A stretch of 53,114 nt of DNA from an uncultured Clostridia bacterium (lineage in GTDB: Bacteria; Bacillota; Clostridia; Oscillospirales; Acutalibacteraceae). Numbering within the stretch: the stretch's first letter is position 1; each line of letters opens with the position of its first letter. Below, piece after piece: positions 26,026 to 35,448 of this stretch. The translations under genes and the position numbers were made by a program. The notes under the pieces were generated by a model that was not told the origin of the DNA, did not search any database, and saw nothing but the letters and a program-made list of their open reading frames with translations. The stretch spans positions 1-53,114 of the forward strand of contig CANQPS010000017.1 in assembly GCA_947625785.1 (NCBI GenBank). The letters are read 5' to 3'.

Positions 26026-27696
26026 TTATTCAAGTCCCATTTTTAACATTTCATCAGCGTGATTTAATGTTATATCGGTTATTTGTACTCCTCCTATTAT
26101 TCTTGCTATTTCATACTTTCTGCCCTCATAATCCAACTTTTCAACTTTCGTAAATGTCCTGTCATTTTCAACATTTTTCTTTATCAAATAGTGAGCATCT
26201 CCCAACGCCGATATTTGTGCCAAATGGGTTACACATAATACTTGCTTCGTCCTTGATACTTCTTTTAATTTCAAACCTACTTTTTGTGCTGCACTGCCAC
26301 TGATACCCGTATCTACCTCATCAAATATCAGTGTATCAACATTATCTTTATTTGAAAGTACATTTTTAATTGCCAACATCATTCTTGACAATTCACCGCC
26401 CGATGCTATCTTTGAAATAGGTTTTGGTGGCTCTCCTAAATTAGTCGATATGAGAAATTCTATACTATCACAGCCAAGTTTGTTAAGTTCACAAGTTGTC
26501 TGATTAACTACAAGCTGTATATTCGGCATATCAAGAAATGACATTTCCTCTTTTACTCTTTCAGTAAATATTTCAGATATATTTTTTCTTTTTTCTGATA
26601 TTTTCAGTGCCAATGTTTGAGCCTTTAATAATGCCTGATTTCTTTGGGATTTAAGATTTTCAAGATTGGTTTCATAATTTTCCAATTCATCAAGCTCCGA
26701 TATTGCATCTTGCAGGAAATCAAGCATTTCTTGTTCTGTTTCTCCGTATTTTTTACCTAATCTGTATAATACATCAAGTCGCTGTTCTATATCGTCAAGC
26801 TCATTTTGATTAAAATCTATATCATCAATATAACTGCATATCTCCGAATAACAATCTTGTAATTCATAAACCGCATCATTTATTCTTGTATAAATATTAT
26901 CTATATCTTTTAAATACTCTGTTATATTCTGTAATGCGTTAGCTGTTTCTTCAAGATTTGATATAACACCTTGTATTTCATCATCACCATTAAGGTATGC
27001 TTTTGCGTGTTCAAGATTTAGGGCTATTTTTTCACTATTTAGTATTATACGCTTTCGTTCCGTTAATTCTTCCAATTCCCCGACGGTTATATCTGCATTT
27101 GACAACTCCTCAATCTGATAACGCAGCAAATCTATTTTTCTTTCACGCTCTGCTTCGTCCGATTTAGATTTATTTAACTTATTATCATAAGTTTTATATT
27201 CCTGATAGTATTTTAAATACTCATCTATATCACCTTGTAATTCACCAAACCTATCTATATAATTTATATGCAAATCTGTTGACATCAACTCGTAACTCTC
27301 GTGCTGTCCGTGAATATTAATTAAATTTATACCGATTTCTTTTAAAGCTGCTATCGTCGCCGGCCTGCCATTTATTCTGCAATTACCTTTACCGGATATA
27401 TTTATTTCTCTTTGAATTATAAGAGGCTCGTTATCATCTATGCTATATCCTAAGTCAGAAATTATTTTTTTTAATTCATCTGTTATGTTGTCAAACTCCC
27501 CACAAATAATTGCAGATTTAGCACCTGTTCGTACTAAATCTCTTGGTGTTCTTTGTCCCAAAATAGCATTGATTGAATCTATGACAATAGATTTACCTGC
27601 CCCTGTTTCACCGGTCATTACATTAAGACCTTCTGAAAAATTTATCAATACTTTTTCTATTACCGCAACATTTTCTATATAAAGACTTTTTAACAT
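26026..27696 (-). CDS. recN: DNA repair protein RecN
   Basis: An SMC-like ATPase that acts early in double-strand break repair by holding DNA ends. It is 556 residues, a normal length. Walker A GETGAGKS is near residue 30. A long coiled coil covers about 150-370, the ABC signature region is SGGELSRMMLAIK, and Walker B/D-loop is TLIFDEVDTGISG near residue 455. The ATG at 27696 is preferred to the upstream TTG on its spacing from GGGAG. It follows argR by 13 bases, the widespread argR-recN arrangement of Firmicutes. Confidence 0.95.
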   Translation of the reverse strand: MLKSLYIENVAVIEKVLINFSEGLNVMTGETGAGKSIVIDSINAILGQRTPRDLVRTGAKSAIICGEFDNITDELKKIISDLGYSIDDNEPLIIQREINISGKGNCRINGRPATIAALKEIGINLINIHGQHESYELMSTDLHINYIDRFGELQGDIDEYLKYYQEYKTYDNKLNKSKSDEAERERKIDLLRYQIEELSNADITVGELEELTERKRIILNSEKIALNLEHAKAYLNGDDEIQGVISNLEETANALQNITEYLKDIDNIYTRINDAVYELQDCYSEICSYIDDIDFNQNELDDIEQRLDVLYRLGKKYGETEQEMLDFLQDAISELDELENYETNLENLKSQRNQALLKAQTLALKISEKRKNISEIFTERVKEEMSFLDMPNIQLVVNQTTCELNKLGCDSIEFLISTNLGEPPKPISKIASGGELSRMMLAIKNVLSNKDNVDTLIFDEVDTGISGSAAQKVGLKLKEVSRTKQVLCVTHLAQISALGDAHYLIKKNVENDRTFTKVEKLDYEGRKYEIARIIGGVQITDITLNHADEMLKMGLE

Positions 27697-27709
27697 AAAA
27701 AACAACTCC

Positions 27710-28165
27710 CTATTTGTTAAACAACAAATTTAATTCTCTTATAAGCGATAACGAACTATTTTCGCCGCTTGTAGCTATAAATATCGTATCATCACCCGCT
27801 ATCGTTCCAAGAATTCCTTTAAAATCCATTTTGTCCATATAAGAACATATTGCCTGTGCCATTCCGCTAAGTGTTTTTATTACAACTATATTATTTGAAT
27901 GTACAACCGACATAACTGATGCAGAAAAAAGTGTAAAAAATTTCTCTGACATATCATCTTTATTTACTTCGCTGCCTACAATATATTTATATTTTCCGTC
28001 ACCTATCGGAGATTTTACCAATTTTAAATCATTAATATCTCTTGATATAGTTGCTTGTGTGACCTCATATCCTCTAATCTGGAGCATACGCATAAGTTCA
28101 TCTTGTGTTTCAACAATATTATCTTTTATAATCTCCAATATTACTGCTTGTCGCTTGATTTTCAA
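27710..28165 (-). CDS. argR: Arginine repressor ArgR/AhrC
   Basis: Hexameric arginine-dependent regulator of arginine synthesis and breakdown, 151 residues. The N-terminal winged helix (QDELMRMLQIRGYEVTQATI with SRDINDLKLVK) contains the conserved S-R recognition helix. The C-terminal domain carries the arginine-binding GTIAGDDTIFIA motif. It sits between nadK and recN, two bases after nadK. No ARG boxes were found in the window, so its targets lie elsewhere. Confidence 0.95.
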   Translation of the reverse strand: MKIKRQAVILEIIKDNIVETQDELMRMLQIRGYEVTQATISRDINDLKLVKSPIGDGKYKYIVGSEVNKDDMSEKFFTLFSASVMSVVHSNNIVVIKTLSGMAQAICSYMDKMDFKGILGTIAGDDTIFIATSGENSSLSLIRELNLLFNK

Positions 28166-28167
28166 AT

Positions 28168-29025
28168 TTATATACTCCTTTCACTCAATTTTTCATTAAG
28201 CACCTTGTAGAATGTCTTATCTTTAAAGGTAATAAAATTCGCATAAATATCTGCTGACATCACTTCAACCACTGTATTTTTATTTATCTGTACAGATAAT
28301 TGCCCATCTATAAACAACATTACATTTTCATTTCTCTCTGATGATGAATATATTTTTATTTTAGCATTTTCGTTAAATACAATGGGTTTGGAAAATAAAG
28401 AATATGCGGCTAATGGTGTCAACAATATGCATTTCATATTTGGCTGTATTACAGGACCTCCTGCTGATAACGAATACGCCGTTGACCCTGTTGGCGTTGA
28501 TACTATCAAACCGTCTGCTCTAAAATGCCCTATATGATTATTGTCTAAATCGACATCTAAATCTATAATATTTGCCGTTGCTCCCCTTACAACCGCATCA
28601 TTCAGTGCATAGTATTCTTTTGAATTGCCATTAAATTTTGAAATGACTTTTAATAACATTCTTTTTTCTATATTATAGTCACCTGTAAATAATCTGTTTA
28701 ATTCATATATCTCGTTTGGTTCAAGACTTGCAACAAATCCTATCCTACCACAATTAACCCCAATTAAAGATTTATTTGCAGATGCAGCATATTTCGCTGC
28801 ATCTATTATAGTACCATCACCGCCGACTGTTATCGCTATATCACAATTATTTATTAAATTTTCAATATCCGGCAAAAAAATTATATCTTCTGTGTTAAAG
28901 AAAATATTTTTAAGTTCTTGGGGCATTATTATCTGCGAATTGTTTTGTATAAGAATTTCTATTATTTTATGGGTACATTCTATCGCATTTTTGCGGGTGA
29001 TATTCGGAATTAACGCTATTACCAC
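28168..29025 (-). CDS. nadK: NAD kinase
   Basis: It phosphorylates NAD to NADP. It is 285 residues, with the Gly-rich VGGDGTIIDA near residue 70, CGRIGFVASL near 95, LNDAVVRG, and the SPTGSTAYSLSAGGPV block near residue 170. It starts with GTG, with AGGGGAG eight bases upstream. Two bases from both tlyA and argR in the operon. Confidence 0.95.
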   Translation of the reverse strand: MVIALIPNITRKNAIECTHKIIEILIQNNSQIIMPQELKNIFFNTEDIIFLPDIENLINNCDIAITVGGDGTIIDAAKYAASANKSLIGVNCGRIGFVASLEPNEIYELNRLFTGDYNIEKRMLLKVISKFNGNSKEYYALNDAVVRGATANIIDLDVDLDNNHIGHFRADGLIVSTPTGSTAYSLSAGGPVIQPNMKCILLTPLAAYSLFSKPIVFNENAKIKIYSSSERNENVMLFIDGQLSVQINKNTVVEVMSADIYANFITFKDKTFYKVLNEKLSERSI

Positions 29026-29027
29026 AA

Positions 29028-29843
29028 CTAAACTCCCCTGTCTAAATCAAAATGTGATTTTTTCACTAATAATTCTATATCCGTTTGAGATATATTTTGA
29101 GGATTATCTGACTTTTGTATAAATATTAAATATTCAATATTGCCTTCAGGTCCTTTCACAGGCGAAAAATCTAATCCTAACAGACTAAATCCATTCTCTA
29201 AACAGAAATTTACTATTGTATTAATAACCTCTATATGTACCGCAGGCTCTCTAACTACACCTTTTTTTCCTACCTTATCTCTCCCAGCCTCAAATTGCGG
29301 TTTAATCAAACATACTGCTTTTGCATTGTCCTTCATAAGATTTCTTGCCGTTGGCAATACCAATCTTAATGATATGAAAGATACATCAACACTGAAAAAA
29401 TCTATTTCATCAGGTACTTGTTCTCTTGTTACATATCTAATATTAGTGCGTTCCATATTAATAACTCTTTCATCTGTACGCAGTTTCCAAGCAAGCTGAC
29501 CGTATCCCACATCTATCGAATAAACTTTTTTTGCTCCGTTTTGAAGCATACAATCAGTAAATCCTCCTGTTGACGCACCTATATCCATTGTTATACAATC
29601 TTTTAATGATATATCAAAAACCTGAATAGCCTTTTCGAGTTTCAAGCCACCCCGACTGACATATCTCAGAGTTTCTCCTCTTACATCAATTTTTACCGTT
29701 GAATTATATAATGTCCCCGGCTTATCAGACTTTTGTCCGTCAACATACACATTTCCCATCATAATTAATGTTTTTGCCTTTTCTCTGCTTTCTGCATAGC
29801 CTAAGTCATATACTAATATATCAAGCCTTTTTTTCTCTGCCAT
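29028..29843 (-). CDS. tlyA: TlyA family rRNA 2'-O-methyltransferase
   Basis: Predicted to methylate the ribose of cytidines in 16S and/or 23S rRNA; it has the FtsJ-like fold. About 271 residues. N-terminal S4 RNA-binding domain (KKRLDILVYDLGYAESREKA, VYVDGQKSDKPG), then the SAM-binding DIGASTGGFTDCML near residue 88, the DVSFISLRL region, and KPQFEAGR with a conserved Lys. The ATG at 29843 has AAGGGTGAT seven bases upstream and lies inside the end of dxs, overlapping it by 23 bases. Some homologues are called haemolysins, a historical name. Confidence 0.92.
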   Translation of the reverse strand: MAEKKRLDILVYDLGYAESREKAKTLIMMGNVYVDGQKSDKPGTLYNSTVKIDVRGETLRYVSRGGLKLEKAIQVFDISLKDCITMDIGASTGGFTDCMLQNGAKKVYSIDVGYGQLAWKLRTDERVINMERTNIRYVTREQVPDEIDFFSVDVSFISLRLVLPTARNLMKDNAKAVCLIKPQFEAGRDKVGKKGVVREPAVHIEVINTIVNFCLENGFSLLGLDFSPVKGPEGNIEYLIFIQKSDNPQNISQTDIELLVKKSHFDLDRGV

Positions 29844-31716
29844 TCTCAATATCACCCTTAATAATATTAAACATACCCATATCATCAAGCTGTAACTTAT
29901 TTAAAATCGAAGTTACTGTGCCTTGCTGTATAAATTTATCATCTATTGCTTGTATAAAATAATAACCTTTATACGATTGTTCTGTAAGCATAGCATTGAA
30001 ATGCTCAGCTATACCTCCATTTTTTATACCTTCTTCAAAGAAATATATTTTATCATATTCCAATGCCGCTAAAACCGCTTCTCTATCAATAGGCTTTATA
30101 CAATTTAACTTTAATATATCTATGCCGATATTTATACCATACAATTTTTCCTTTGCCAGACAAGCATTTGAAAAAATTCTGCCGTATGTCACTATCAAAA
30201 TATTACTTTTACTATCTGATTTATATAAGTCAAAATTATTGTTTGTGTTCTTGTAATTATCGGGTTTATAACCTTCTCTGCCTCTTGGGTATCTTACCGC
30301 TGAAACATTTTTATCCCTGTAAATTGCATTATGCAAAAATTCGCTTAATTCGCTATAATATGACGGACTATATATTTTAACATTTGGAATATTATTTAAA
30401 AATGCCGAATCAAATACTCCCTGATGGGTTTCACCATCTTCTCCGACTATACCAGCCCTGTCAATACATAAAACTATATGTAAATTTTGTGCTGATGCAT
30501 CGTGTACTATCTGGTCATAACTACGCTGTAAAAAACTTGAATATACCGCAAATATTGGTATAATTCCCTCTGTCGCAAGTCCACAGGCAAAAGTTACTGC
30601 GTGTTCTTCTGCTATTCCCACATCAAAGAATCTATCAGGAAATTTCTCCGAAAAATTCGATAGTCCTGTACCTATTGACATTGCCGCTGTTATTGCACAA
30701 ATTTTATTATCGTTTTCGGCTATATCTGTGAGTACATCTCCAAAAACCTTTGAAAAACATTCGTTATCTAAATTATCGGGATTTCCTTTATCTATATCAA
30801 ACGGTGATACCCCGTGGTAATCTTTCGGACTTTTTTCGGCATATTCATAACCCTTACCTTTAATTGTGCTTAAATGAATCAAAACAGGTTTGTTTACATT
30901 TTTCGCACCCGATAAGACACTTATTAAATTCCCGATATTGTGACCATCATACACACCATAATAAGTGTATCCAAGATTCTCAAATATCGTTTTATTATCC
31001 ATAACTATTTTCCGTACGGAATCTTTTATCCAACGAACAAATTTTAATAAAGGCTTATTTAAAAGAGGTATATGCGACAATGCTCTTTCTACCTTGGTTT
31101 TGGTGTTTATATAAGACGGTTTTATACGCAAAGCCTTTAAGTATCTTGACATTGAGCCGACATTCTTCGATATTGACATCTTATTGTCGTTAAGTATTAC
31201 TATAAAATTTCCTTTAAAACGACCTGCATTATTTAATCCTTCGTATGCAAGTCCACCCGTTAATGCCCCATCACCTATTACCGCTATTGTATAACCGGCA
31301 TCATTTGTTAATTTTTTTGCTGTTGCTATGCCAAGTGCAGATGATACAGATGTACTGCTGTGCCCTGTATTAAAAGCATCATATTCACTTTCATCTCGCT
31401 TAGGAAATCCTGAAATACCATTTTCTTTTCTTATAGTATCAAATTTATTATATCTTCCTGTTAAAAGTTTATGTGTATAACTTTGATGTCCTACATCCCA
31501 CACAATTTTATCATTTACTGCTCCAAATACCTTATGCAGTGCGATGGTTATCTCCACTACTCCAAGATTTGATGCTAAATGTCCTCCATTTTTGGATACA
31601 GTATTTAATAAAATATATCTTATTTCTTCTGCTAACTCCTCTAACTGTGCAACAGACATATTTTTTATATCATCTGGTGATTTTATTTTATTTAAATATT
31701 TTATTTCTCTTTGCAT
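29821..31716 (-). CDS. dxs: 1-deoxy-D-xylulose-5-phosphate synthase
   Basis: First step of the MEP isoprenoid pathway: pyruvate plus glyceraldehyde 3-phosphate to DXP, using thiamine diphosphate. It is 631 residues. The start region has HLASNLGVVEITIALH and WDVGHQSYTHK, the thiamine motif GDGALTGGLAYEGLNNAG is near 147, and GVFDSAFL with GIVGEDGETHQG lies in the pyrimidine-binding domain. A transketolase C-terminal domain closes it. It lies just after ispA, so the operon pairs the entry enzyme of the pathway with a prenyl chain elongase, and xseAB with both, as in many bacteria. Confidence 0.96.
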   Translation of the reverse strand: MQREIKYLNKIKSPDDIKNMSVAQLEELAEEIRYILLNTVSKNGGHLASNLGVVEITIALHKVFGAVNDKIVWDVGHQSYTHKLLTGRYNKFDTIRKENGISGFPKRDESEYDAFNTGHSSTSVSSALGIATAKKLTNDAGYTIAVIGDGALTGGLAYEGLNNAGRFKGNFIVILNDNKMSISKNVGSMSRYLKALRIKPSYINTKTKVERALSHIPLLNKPLLKFVRWIKDSVRKIVMDNKTIFENLGYTYYGVYDGHNIGNLISVLSGAKNVNKPVLIHLSTIKGKGYEYAEKSPKDYHGVSPFDIDKGNPDNLDNECFSKVFGDVLTDIAENDNKICAITAAMSIGTGLSNFSEKFPDRFFDVGIAEEHAVTFACGLATEGIIPIFAVYSSFLQRSYDQIVHDASAQNLHIVLCIDRAGIVGEDGETHQGVFDSAFLNNIPNVKIYSPSYYSELSEFLHNAIYRDKNVSAVRYPRGREGYKPDNYKNTNNNFDLYKSDSKSNILIVTYGRIFSNACLAKEKLYGINIGIDILKLNCIKPIDREAVLAALEYDKIYFFEEGIKNGGIAEHFNAMLTEQSYKGYYFIQAIDDKFIQQGTVTSILNKLQLDDMGMFNIIKGDIENGREKKA

Positions 31717-31740
31717 TAGTATTCAAAACCTTTTTTAGTT

Positions 31741-32616
31741 TTACTTTCTTCTTTTAAGAAGATTTAAAGTTATTTCTTTTAAATTAGTTGTATCCAATTC
31801 AAATTTATCTAAAACGGCAATAGCATTATTTGTGAGTTCTTGTGCCAATTCCATACACTTTTCTACACCAAGTAAAGATACATAAGTCGATTTATTATTT
31901 TCAGTGTCGCTGCCTATTGGTTTACCTAATGTTATCGTATCTGATGTTACATCTAATACATCATCTATTATTTGAAATGCTATACCAATATTTTCTGCAT
32001 AAATCTTTGCATTATTTATAAGTTCCTCATCTGCACCGGCAGATACACAACCAAGTTCACACGCTGATGATATAAGCATAGCTGTTTTTTTCTTATCCAT
32101 TTCCTGCAAAACTTCAATAGGTACAGATTTATTTTCGCTTTCTAAATCTATAACCTGTCCACCTATCATACCATATACTCCGGCTCTTTGAGATAAAATA
32201 TTTACCGCCTTTATACATTTATCAGCACCATTCATAGAAATCGTTTCCGGTAATGATAAAATTTCAAAGGCTTTTGTTAAAAGTCCGTCACCTGCAAGCA
32301 ATGCCATATCTTCACCATATACAATATGATTGGACGGTTTTCCTCTCCTGAAATCATCATTATCCATACAAGGTAAATCATCGTGTATTAACGAATATGT
32401 GTGTATCATCTCGACAGCACAGGCAAATGGCAAAGCATTTGCCACATTCCCACCACACGCCTTGCAAAATTCTAATGTCAATATAGGTCTTATACGCTTT
32501 CCACCCGCACTAAGACTGTACTCCATAGCCTCAATAACTTTCTTTTCCAAAGTGTTATCATTATGATTTATATATAATTTTAATTGATTTTCTATTTGTT
32601 CTTGTAAATTGTCCAT
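31741..32616 (-). CDS. ispA: Farnesyl/geranyl diphosphate synthase (IspA)
   Basis: Short-chain trans-prenyl diphosphate synthase, about 291 residues. The first Asp-rich motif is HDDLPCMDNDDFRRG near residue 82, with the two-residue insertion typical of bacterial type II FPP synthases. The second is QIIDDVLDVTSD near residue 220. GGKRIRP, the substrate-binding region, is near residue 36. The ATG at 32616 fits GAGGG nine bases upstream better than the in-frame TTG. It begins five bases after xseB. Confidence 0.94.
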   Translation of the reverse strand: MDNLQEQIENQLKLYINHNDNTLEKKVIEAMEYSLSAGGKRIRPILTLEFCKACGGNVANALPFACAVEMIHTYSLIHDDLPCMDNDDFRRGKPSNHIVYGEDMALLAGDGLLTKAFEILSLPETISMNGADKCIKAVNILSQRAGVYGMIGGQVIDLESENKSVPIEVLQEMDKKKTAMLISSACELGCVSAGADEELINNAKIYAENIGIAFQIIDDVLDVTSDTITLGKPIGSDTENNKSTYVSLLGVEKCMELAQELTNNAIAVLDKFELDTTNLKEITLNLLKRRK

Positions 32617-32621
32617 TACTT

Positions 32622-32831
32622 TCAACCCTCAATATTATCTGTAATACTTTTAGATAATGTTTCTATTTGCAAAGATGCTGTCTGTAAATCATTCTTACAT
32701 TTATTAGTTAAGGCTACTCCCTCTTTACACAACTCCATAGTTTCACTGAGTGTTGCACTTTCACTTTCTAAAATACTAACTATTTCTCTCAGTCTACTAA
32801 TATCTTTTTCAAAATTATCTAAACTACTCAT
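32622..32831 (-). CDS. xseB: Exodeoxyribonuclease VII small subunit
   Basis: A 69-residue helical subunit that binds the C-terminal arms of XseA. The pattern FEKDISRLREIVSILES with SATLSETMELCKEGVALT is the standard XseB sequence. The start ATGA overlaps the xseA stop by four bases, giving strict translational coupling. Confidence 0.93.
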   Translation of the reverse strand: MSSLDNFEKDISRLREIVSILESESATLSETMELCKEGVALTNKCKNDLQTASLQIETLSKSITDNIEG

Positions 32832-33955
32832 TTTCTGCCCTCCTTAATGTCTAAAACACTACATTCTATTTCTCCGTTTTTTAATAGTACCTTAACCTTA
32901 TCATTTACTGATATGTCATCTATCGTTGTAATAATATTATTTTCCTTATATAAAAGACTATAACCCCTGTTAATTATATTTTCAGGATTTAAAGTTTCAA
33001 GCATTACTTCGTGCATTTTTAATTCTTGCTTTTGTTTATATATAATATTTTCGTATGCTGATAAAAGTCTTTTTAATAAATCATTAATCTCATACTGATA
33101 ATTCACTATATAATCTTTCGTATGGGATATTATATCCATATTAGATATTTCTTCAAGTATATCGTATCTATTAGGAACAACAATTTCCGCTGCCGCCGAC
33201 GGTGTAGGCACTCTTAAATCTGCCACAAAATCACATATAGTAAAATCTGTTTCGTGTCCAACCGCTGATATTATTGGTATGTCTGCATTATATATAACTC
33301 TTGCAAGATTCTCGTCATTAAACGGCGATAAATCCTCAGTCGAACCACCACCTCTGCAAATTATTATAACATCGACATTTTTGGCTTTATCAAAATATTG
33401 TACAGCTTTTATTAATTCACTTGGTGCACCTTCCCCCTGTACAAGTACACCATACAATAATACTTTCGTTAACGGAAATCTTCTGCTTAATACATTTCTT
33501 ATATCCTGTATAACCGCACCTGTTGGCGAAGTTATAACACCGATTGTTTTAGGCATATAAGGAATTGTTTTTTTATGATTCTCGTCAAAAAGTCCTTCAT
33601 CTTTTAATTTCTGTTTTAATTGCTCGAAGGCTATCGCCATACTGCCGACACCGTCCGGTTGTATATCCTCTATAATTATCTGATATTGACCGCTTGGCTC
33701 ATATACGCTAATTCTGCCTCTTGCAATTATATTCATTCCTTCCTGCAGGTCAAATTTTAATTTATGAATACCATTGAATATTATAGCTTTTAAAACACTT
33801 TTTTCATCTTTCAGTGATAAATATATGTGACCTGTTCTATGCTTGGTTAAATTAGATACTTCGCCATAAACATATACTTGTATAAGATTTTTGTCACTTT
33901 CTAACATTGACTTTATATAATAATTAATTTGTGAAATCTTTAAAACATTTACCAT
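32828..33955 (-). CDS. xseA: Exodeoxyribonuclease VII large subunit
   Basis: Catalytic subunit of the single-strand exonuclease that trims DNA to short oligonucleotides. About 375 residues. N-terminal OB fold (VYVYGEVSNLTKHRTGHIYL, then FNGIHKL), catalytic core with GVITSPTGAVIQDIRNVLSRR near residue 134, CRGGGSTEDLSPFNDE near 186, and AVGHETDFTICDFVADLR with PTPSAAAE near 220. A coiled-coil C-terminus follows. The ATG at 33955 with GGAG is preferred over an upstream extension. It overlaps the M22-like gene by seven bases. Confidence 0.94.
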   Translation of the reverse strand: MVNVLKISQINYYIKSMLESDKNLIQVYVYGEVSNLTKHRTGHIYLSLKDEKSVLKAIIFNGIHKLKFDLQEGMNIIARGRISVYEPSGQYQIIIEDIQPDGVGSMAIAFEQLKQKLKDEGLFDENHKKTIPYMPKTIGVITSPTGAVIQDIRNVLSRRFPLTKVLLYGVLVQGEGAPSELIKAVQYFDKAKNVDVIIICRGGGSTEDLSPFNDENLARVIYNADIPIISAVGHETDFTICDFVADLRVPTPSAAAEIVVPNRYDILEEISNMDIISHTKDYIVNYQYEINDLLKRLLSAYENIIYKQKQELKMHEVMLETLNPENIINRGYSLLYKENNIITTIDDISVNDKVKVLLKNGEIECSVLDIKEGRK

Positions 33956-34908
33956 AATTCTCCTGCCTTTAATGCTGCCAATATTGCCGTTCCACAAGCA
34001 TTATCTGATGAAAACTGTTTTTCCGCAAAATATGCGTTAAACTTTTTTGATAAATTTTCCTTTAAAAATGTACTTGACATTACTCCGCCCGAAAATAAAA
34101 GCGGTCTTTCTCCATATTCTTTTATTATTGCTGTACACATACCTTCTATTGCTTTATAAATATGTGAAAAACATTTTGCTGCAATTTCTTCCGCAGTTGC
34201 TCCGTTATTATATAATTTTCTGCAAATATTCTCTACTCCCGATAAACAACAATTTGTACCTTTCATTGCTGTATTAACTTTCATACAGCTATTTTTTGAA
34301 AAATAATTAATGGCTAATTTTTCCAAATCTGAACCTGCCGGAAATTTTAATCCCAACATAACTCCTGTTCTGTCTATAATTTGCCCTGCTGTTACATCTA
34401 ATGTCTTTGCTATTATATCAGTTTTAAATATATATTCTTTGCTTGGATAGACCATTAAAGCCTCTGTTGTTCCTCCCGATAAATGAAATGCTATAAATTG
34501 TTCATTAATCAAATCAAGTTTTTTAGCCGAATAAAGTGCCGCCATTATATGACCTGCTTGATGTGAAAAATTGTATAATGGCACTTTTAATATTGACGAT
34601 AATATTTCTGCTATTCCTTTTCCAACCATAAAACAGGGCATATAAGAACCTTCTATATCCCTTGGACAAACCGATACACCTATCGCTTCTATTTCATTAC
34701 TATTTATGTTGTTATTATCGAAAATGGATTGTATTACTTGTGGTAATTGTTTTGTATGGTGAAATACTGCATCGCTTTGTCTTAGACCTATTTCACCTTC
34801 TTTAACAGGTAAAATTTTTCTTGATTGAATTATGTCTTTATTATGACTATTATACAATGCAGCCGATGTTGTGTAATTACTTGTATCTATACCTAAAAAG
34901 TACGGCAT
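33949..34908 (-). CDS. M22 / TsaD-like (Kae1 family) paralogue
   Basis: A 319-residue protein of the ASKHA fold related to TsaD, the tRNA threonylcarbamoyl transferase. It opens with a phosphate loop (LGIDTSNYTTSAAL) and keeps the metal-binding pair of His in HQAGH near residue 115. It has the second loop HLSGGTTEALM, the DVTAGQIIDRTGVMLGL segment and a closing SGGVMSSTFL. True TsaD reads HxEGH and carries extra signature blocks, so this looks like the separate paralogue found beside nusB and xseA in Clostridia. Its reaction is not established. It is coupled to nusB (one base apart) and xseA. Confidence 0.8.
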   Translation of the reverse strand: MPYFLGIDTSNYTTSAALYNSHNKDIIQSRKILPVKEGEIGLRQSDAVFHHTKQLPQVIQSIFDNNNINSNEIEAIGVSVCPRDIEGSYMPCFMVGKGIAEILSSILKVPLYNFSHQAGHIMAALYSAKKLDLINEQFIAFHLSGGTTEALMVYPSKEYIFKTDIIAKTLDVTAGQIIDRTGVMLGLKFPAGSDLEKLAINYFSKNSCMKVNTAMKGTNCCLSGVENICRKLYNNGATAEEIAAKCFSHIYKAIEGMCTAIIKEYGERPLLFSGGVMSSTFLKENLSKKFNAYFAEKQFSSDNACGTAILAALKAGELW

Positions 34909-34909
34909 A

Positions 34910-35374
34910 TCACTTATGAACCTCTTTTATAACTTCTTTATCTTTTGATATTCCTGCAAGTACTCCATTAACAAATGCCGAATCTTTTTCCGCACCATAT
35001 TTCTTAGCCAAAATTACTGCCTCATTTATAGCCACATTAACAGGAGTAATTTTTTCGACTGCCATCTCATAGGTCGCTATTCTTATTATTGTTATAGATA
35101 TACGAGAAATTCTGTTTATTGTCCATTTTTTTAAATTTCTTTGTATTATCTCATCTATTTTATTAATATTTGCATCTACTCCGCAAAATAACTTTTTTGC
35201 AAAATCATCTATCTCTAATTCTCTTGCTATTTCGGCTGTTTCTATTATTTCCTTTATATCATCATCTTTCGAAAAAGCTCTCTCAAATGTCAGTAAAAAT
35301 GCCTGTTCTCTGGCATCTCTTTTCGACAAAGTTCTCTTTTTAGCTTCTAAATTATCTTTATTATTTTGTTCCAT
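34910..35374 (-). CDS. nusB: Transcription antitermination factor NusB
   Basis: It binds rRNA leader boxA with NusE (ribosomal protein S10) to prevent early termination of rRNA transcripts. It is 154 residues, all helical. The family features are KRDAREQAFLLTFE at the start, ISRISITIIRIATYEM in the middle, and TPVNVAINEAVILAKKYGAE with FVNGVLAGI at the end. It is the first gene of the eleven-gene operon. The ATG at 35374 follows AGAAGGACG. Confidence 0.95.
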   Translation of the reverse strand: MEQNNKDNLEAKKRTLSKRDAREQAFLLTFERAFSKDDDIKEIIETAEIARELEIDDFAKKLFCGVDANINKIDEIIQRNLKKWTINRISRISITIIRIATYEMAVEKITPVNVAINEAVILAKKYGAEKDSAFVNGVLAGISKDKEVIKEVHK

Positions 35375-35410
35375 AAATCAATCGTCCTTCTTATTATTAC
35401 ATATATCAAT

Positions 35411-35438
35411 ATTATACCACAATCAATAATTAAAGCAA
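35411..35438 (-). promoter_or_regulatory. Promoter of the nusB operon
   Basis: On the minus strand TTGCTT (35433-35438), a 16-base spacer, then a perfect TATAAT (35411-35416), about 37 bases upstream of nusB. It would drive all eleven genes down to cca unless internal promoters exist. Confidence 0.55.
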
Positions 35439-35448
35439 GTTTATTATA

